A stretch of DNA of 64,000 nucleotides, taken from the NCBI GenBank assembly GCA_963851325.1, contig CAWKOR010000001.1:2418001-2482000 (forward strand), read 5' to 3'. Below the pieces are notes generated by a model. The model saw nothing but the letters and a program-made list of their open reading frames with translations, ran no database searches and had not been told where the DNA came from. The translations under genes were made by a program, and so were the position numbers. Positions 62,190 through 64,000 of the stretch are shown here, piece by piece; the first letter of the stretch is position 1, and each line of letters starts with the position of its first letter. Source of the stretch: DATGKG01 sp963851325 (GTDB taxonomy: Bacteria; Desulfobacterota; Binatia; Binatales; Binataceae).

Positions 62190-63923
62190 ATGGCTGATTT
62201 CGACATTCAAATCAAAGGCGGCACGATCGTCGACGGTACACGGGTTCCGCGCTACCGCGGCGACGTCTGGATCAAGGACGGGAAGGTTGCGCAGCTCGGC
62301 GGTCGCGCTCCCGGCTTCGCCAAAAAGGTCATCGATGCCGACGGGCTGATCGTGGCGCCGGGCTTCGTCGATCTGCACACCCATTACGATGCGCAGATCC
62401 GATGGGATCCGTACTGCACGATCTCCGGATGGCACGGCGTCACCTCGCTGGTGCTCGGCAACTGCGGCTTCGGCTTTGCGCCATGCAAACCGGAATTTCG
62501 CGATCGCTCGATGCTCACGATGACGCGCACCGAAGCGATCCCGTATGCCTCGATGAAGGCCGGCATCAACTGGGATTGGGAGACCATCCCGCAGTACCTG
62601 GATTCGCTCGATCGCGCGGCGAAGGGCATCAACTGCATCCAGTACATGCCGACCGCGTCGCTGATGACCTACGTCATGGGCCTCGAGGCCGCCAAGACGC
62701 GTCCCGCGACCGAGGCTGAACGCGTCGAGATGGCGCGCATCCTCGATGAAGGCATGGACGCGGGCCTCTGTGGATTTTCGATTCAGCGCCTCGGCCCGAA
62801 CTCGGTGCAGGCGGACTTCGACGGCTCGCCGATGGTCACCGATACGATGTGCGACGAGGACATCCTGAACCTCGCGCGGGTGCTGCGTAAGCGCGACGAA
62901 GGCTTCATGGAAATTACCCAGGGCACCGGCGACCCGCGGGTTGACCTGGGCTTCGTGGAAAAGCTGGCCGATGAATCGCAGCGTCCGATTCTGTGGCAGG
63001 CAATCATCCCGACCCGCAACAATCCCGAGATTCATCGCCGCAGCATGCGCTTCGTCGAACGCAATCGCGCCAAGGGGCGTCAGATCTTCGGCCAGGCCGG
63101 CACGGTTCGCAGCGGCTTCGCCTTCACGCTGGAAAACTGGAACCTCTATGACACGCTGCCTGAATGGCGCGTGCTGACCACCGGCACCAAGGAAGAGAAG
63201 CTCGCCAAGATGAAGGATCCGGAGCTGCGCGCGGCGGTGATCCACGCCAACGACAACTGCGACAACAACTTCAAGGCGATTCAGGCCGGCGTCGGCGGCA
63301 ACCCGAAGCATCTGATCGTGCAATGGGTTGAGAATCACGAAGAGCTGGAGAAGCACGTCGGCAAATCGCTTGGCCAGATCGGCATGGAAGAAGGCAAGCA
63401 TCCGATCGCGGCGATGCTCGATATCGCGGTGGCGACCGATCTGAAGGCGGAATTCCTCGGACCCAATCGCGGCTTCAATCCCGACTACATGGCCGAGATC
63501 ATCAACAACTCGCAGTTCACTTTCCCCGGCGTCTCCGACGGCGGCGCGCATACCAAATTCTTCACCGGCGGCGCTTTCACCACCGACTTCCTGCGCTGGC
63601 TGGTTCGCGACGAACAGAAGATCACGCTGGAAGAGGCGCACTATCGCTTGTCGGCGCTGCCGGCGCATGCGGCGGGCTTCAAAGATCGCGGCACCCTGCG
63701 CGAAGGTGCGGCGGCCGACGTCGTGGTCTACGACCTCAAGCGTCTCGGCGTCGAGCCGGATTGGGTCGGCGAGATCGTTCACGATTTGCCGGGCGGCGAA
63801 TGGCGACGCGTGCAGCGCCCGCAGGGCTACCGCTCGATCATCGTCAATGGAGTGGAGACCTTCGAGGAGGGACGCTGCACCGGTGCGACGCCGGGCAAAC
63901 TCCTGCGGCACGGCCACGCCTGA
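62190..63923 (+). CDS. N-acyl-D-amino-acid deacylase-like amidohydrolase
   Basis: 577 aa metal-dependent hydrolase. The first motif GFVDLHTHYDAQ holds the HxH metal pair; the N-terminal beta-sandwich (IQIKGGTIVDGTRVPRYRGD) and the C-terminal LREGAAADVVVYD are typical of D-aminoacylase/dihydroorotase-like amidohydrolases. GVSDGGAHTKFF has the late metal-binding Asp. The start at 62190 has GAGGAGGAA upstream. It may act on N-acyl-D-amino acids or similar amides; substrate not determined. Confidence 0.88.
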   Translation: MADFDIQIKGGTIVDGTRVPRYRGDVWIKDGKVAQLGGRAPGFAKKVIDADGLIVAPGFVDLHTHYDAQIRWDPYCTISGWHGVTSLVLGNCGFGFAPCKPEFRDRSMLTMTRTEAIPYASMKAGINWDWETIPQYLDSLDRAAKGINCIQYMPTASLMTYVMGLEAAKTRPATEAERVEMARILDEGMDAGLCGFSIQRLGPNSVQADFDGSPMVTDTMCDEDILNLARVLRKRDEGFMEITQGTGDPRVDLGFVEKLADESQRPILWQAIIPTRNNPEIHRRSMRFVERNRAKGRQIFGQAGTVRSGFAFTLENWNLYDTLPEWRVLTTGTKEEKLAKMKDPELRAAVIHANDNCDNNFKAIQAGVGGNPKHLIVQWVENHEELEKHVGKSLGQIGMEEGKHPIAAMLDIAVATDLKAEFLGPNRGFNPDYMAEIINNSQFTFPGVSDGGAHTKFFTGGAFTTDFLRWLVRDEQKITLEEAHYRLSALPAHAAGFKDRGTLREGAAADVVVYDLKRLGVEPDWVGEIVHDLPGGEWRRVQRPQGYRSIIVNGVETFEEGRCTGATPGKLLRHGHA

Positions 63924-63950
63924 TAATTCGACGGTAGTGACACGACTGAT

Positions 63951-63989
63951 ATGGAGGCGGCGCGTTCACGCGTCGCCTCCATTGTTTTC
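63951..63989 (+). terminator. Intrinsic terminator after the amidohydrolase gene
   Basis: ATGGAGGCGGCGCG pairs with CGCGTCGCCTCCAT (one G-T pair) around a 4-nt loop and is followed by TGTTTTC. Confidence 0.75.
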
Positions 63990-64000
63990 GATGCTCGCGC

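Noticed and set aside
62166..63917. 583-codon open frame antisense to the amidohydrolase
   Set aside because: No domain pattern and composition typical of an antisense shadow; the plus-strand gene has metal motifs and a strong ribosome site.

Overview
The window is a high-GC bacterial chromosome segment, densely packed, with short intergenic gaps and many 1-8 bp gene overlaps. No rRNA or tRNA gene was recognised. The gene mix is an LLM-type flavin oxidoreductase, a Rieske oxygenase, an N-acyl-D-amino-acid deacylase-like amidohydrolase, a full hyp set for [NiFe]-hydrogenase maturation, large MalT-like ATPases and outer-membrane lipoproteins and porin. It suggests an uncultured, Gram-negative, metabolically versatile soil bacterium, perhaps Binatota or a related Desulfobacterota-like lineage. 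The lineage is an inference from gene content; no marker gene here settles it.

Layout. 1-6.4 kb (minus): TPR lipoprotein, small lipoprotein, oligopeptide ABC binding protein and two permeases in one operon. 6.5-11.3 kb: APC permease and two divergent polytopic glycosyltransferases. 11.5-13 kb: a divergent HARE-HTH/DinD pair that looks like an accessory insert. 13.2-22.7 kb: LLM oxidoreductase with its TetR regulator, an excisionase-type HTH, metallophosphoesterase, TrmJ, ModA, lipoprotein plus porin, a decayed CPBP protease, PCMT-like methyltransferase and an alpha/beta hydrolase. 22.8-30.1 kb: a giant AAA-type regulator, secreted proteins, a cupredoxin, Asd and a Thr-rich surface protein.

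30.3-37.3 kb is a sulfur/aspartate-family region. A SAM-I riboswitch with a visible terminator/antiterminator controls an E1-like adenylyltransferase, threonine synthase, a ThiS/MoaD/CysO-like sulfur carrier, cysteine synthase and a NIL-domain protein. Next come a repeat-expanded protein with nested palindromes, a degenerate E1-like pseudoenzyme, a HAD hydrolase and an Flp pilin.

39.2-47.3 kb is an arsenic island. Leftward it has ArsR, GAPDH, ArsJ and ACR3; rightward it has a PstS-like protein, a second ArsR, ArsM, ArsI and a rhodanese. Together these can export arsenate as 1-arseno-3-phosphoglycerate, export arsenite, methylate it, and demethylate methylarsenite. No arsC is visible.

47.6-51.6 kb: Rieske oxygenase, nucleotidyltransferase-like protein and UGT-type glycosyltransferase. 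51.6-62 kb (minus): hypA-hypB-hypC-SIS-SIS-hypD-hypE, then a ~2 kb IS1595-like element carrying a Panacea-type toxin-antitoxin pair, then hypC-MIase-like-hypF. hypB has a frameshift near its 3' end. The window closes with an amidohydrolase and its terminator.
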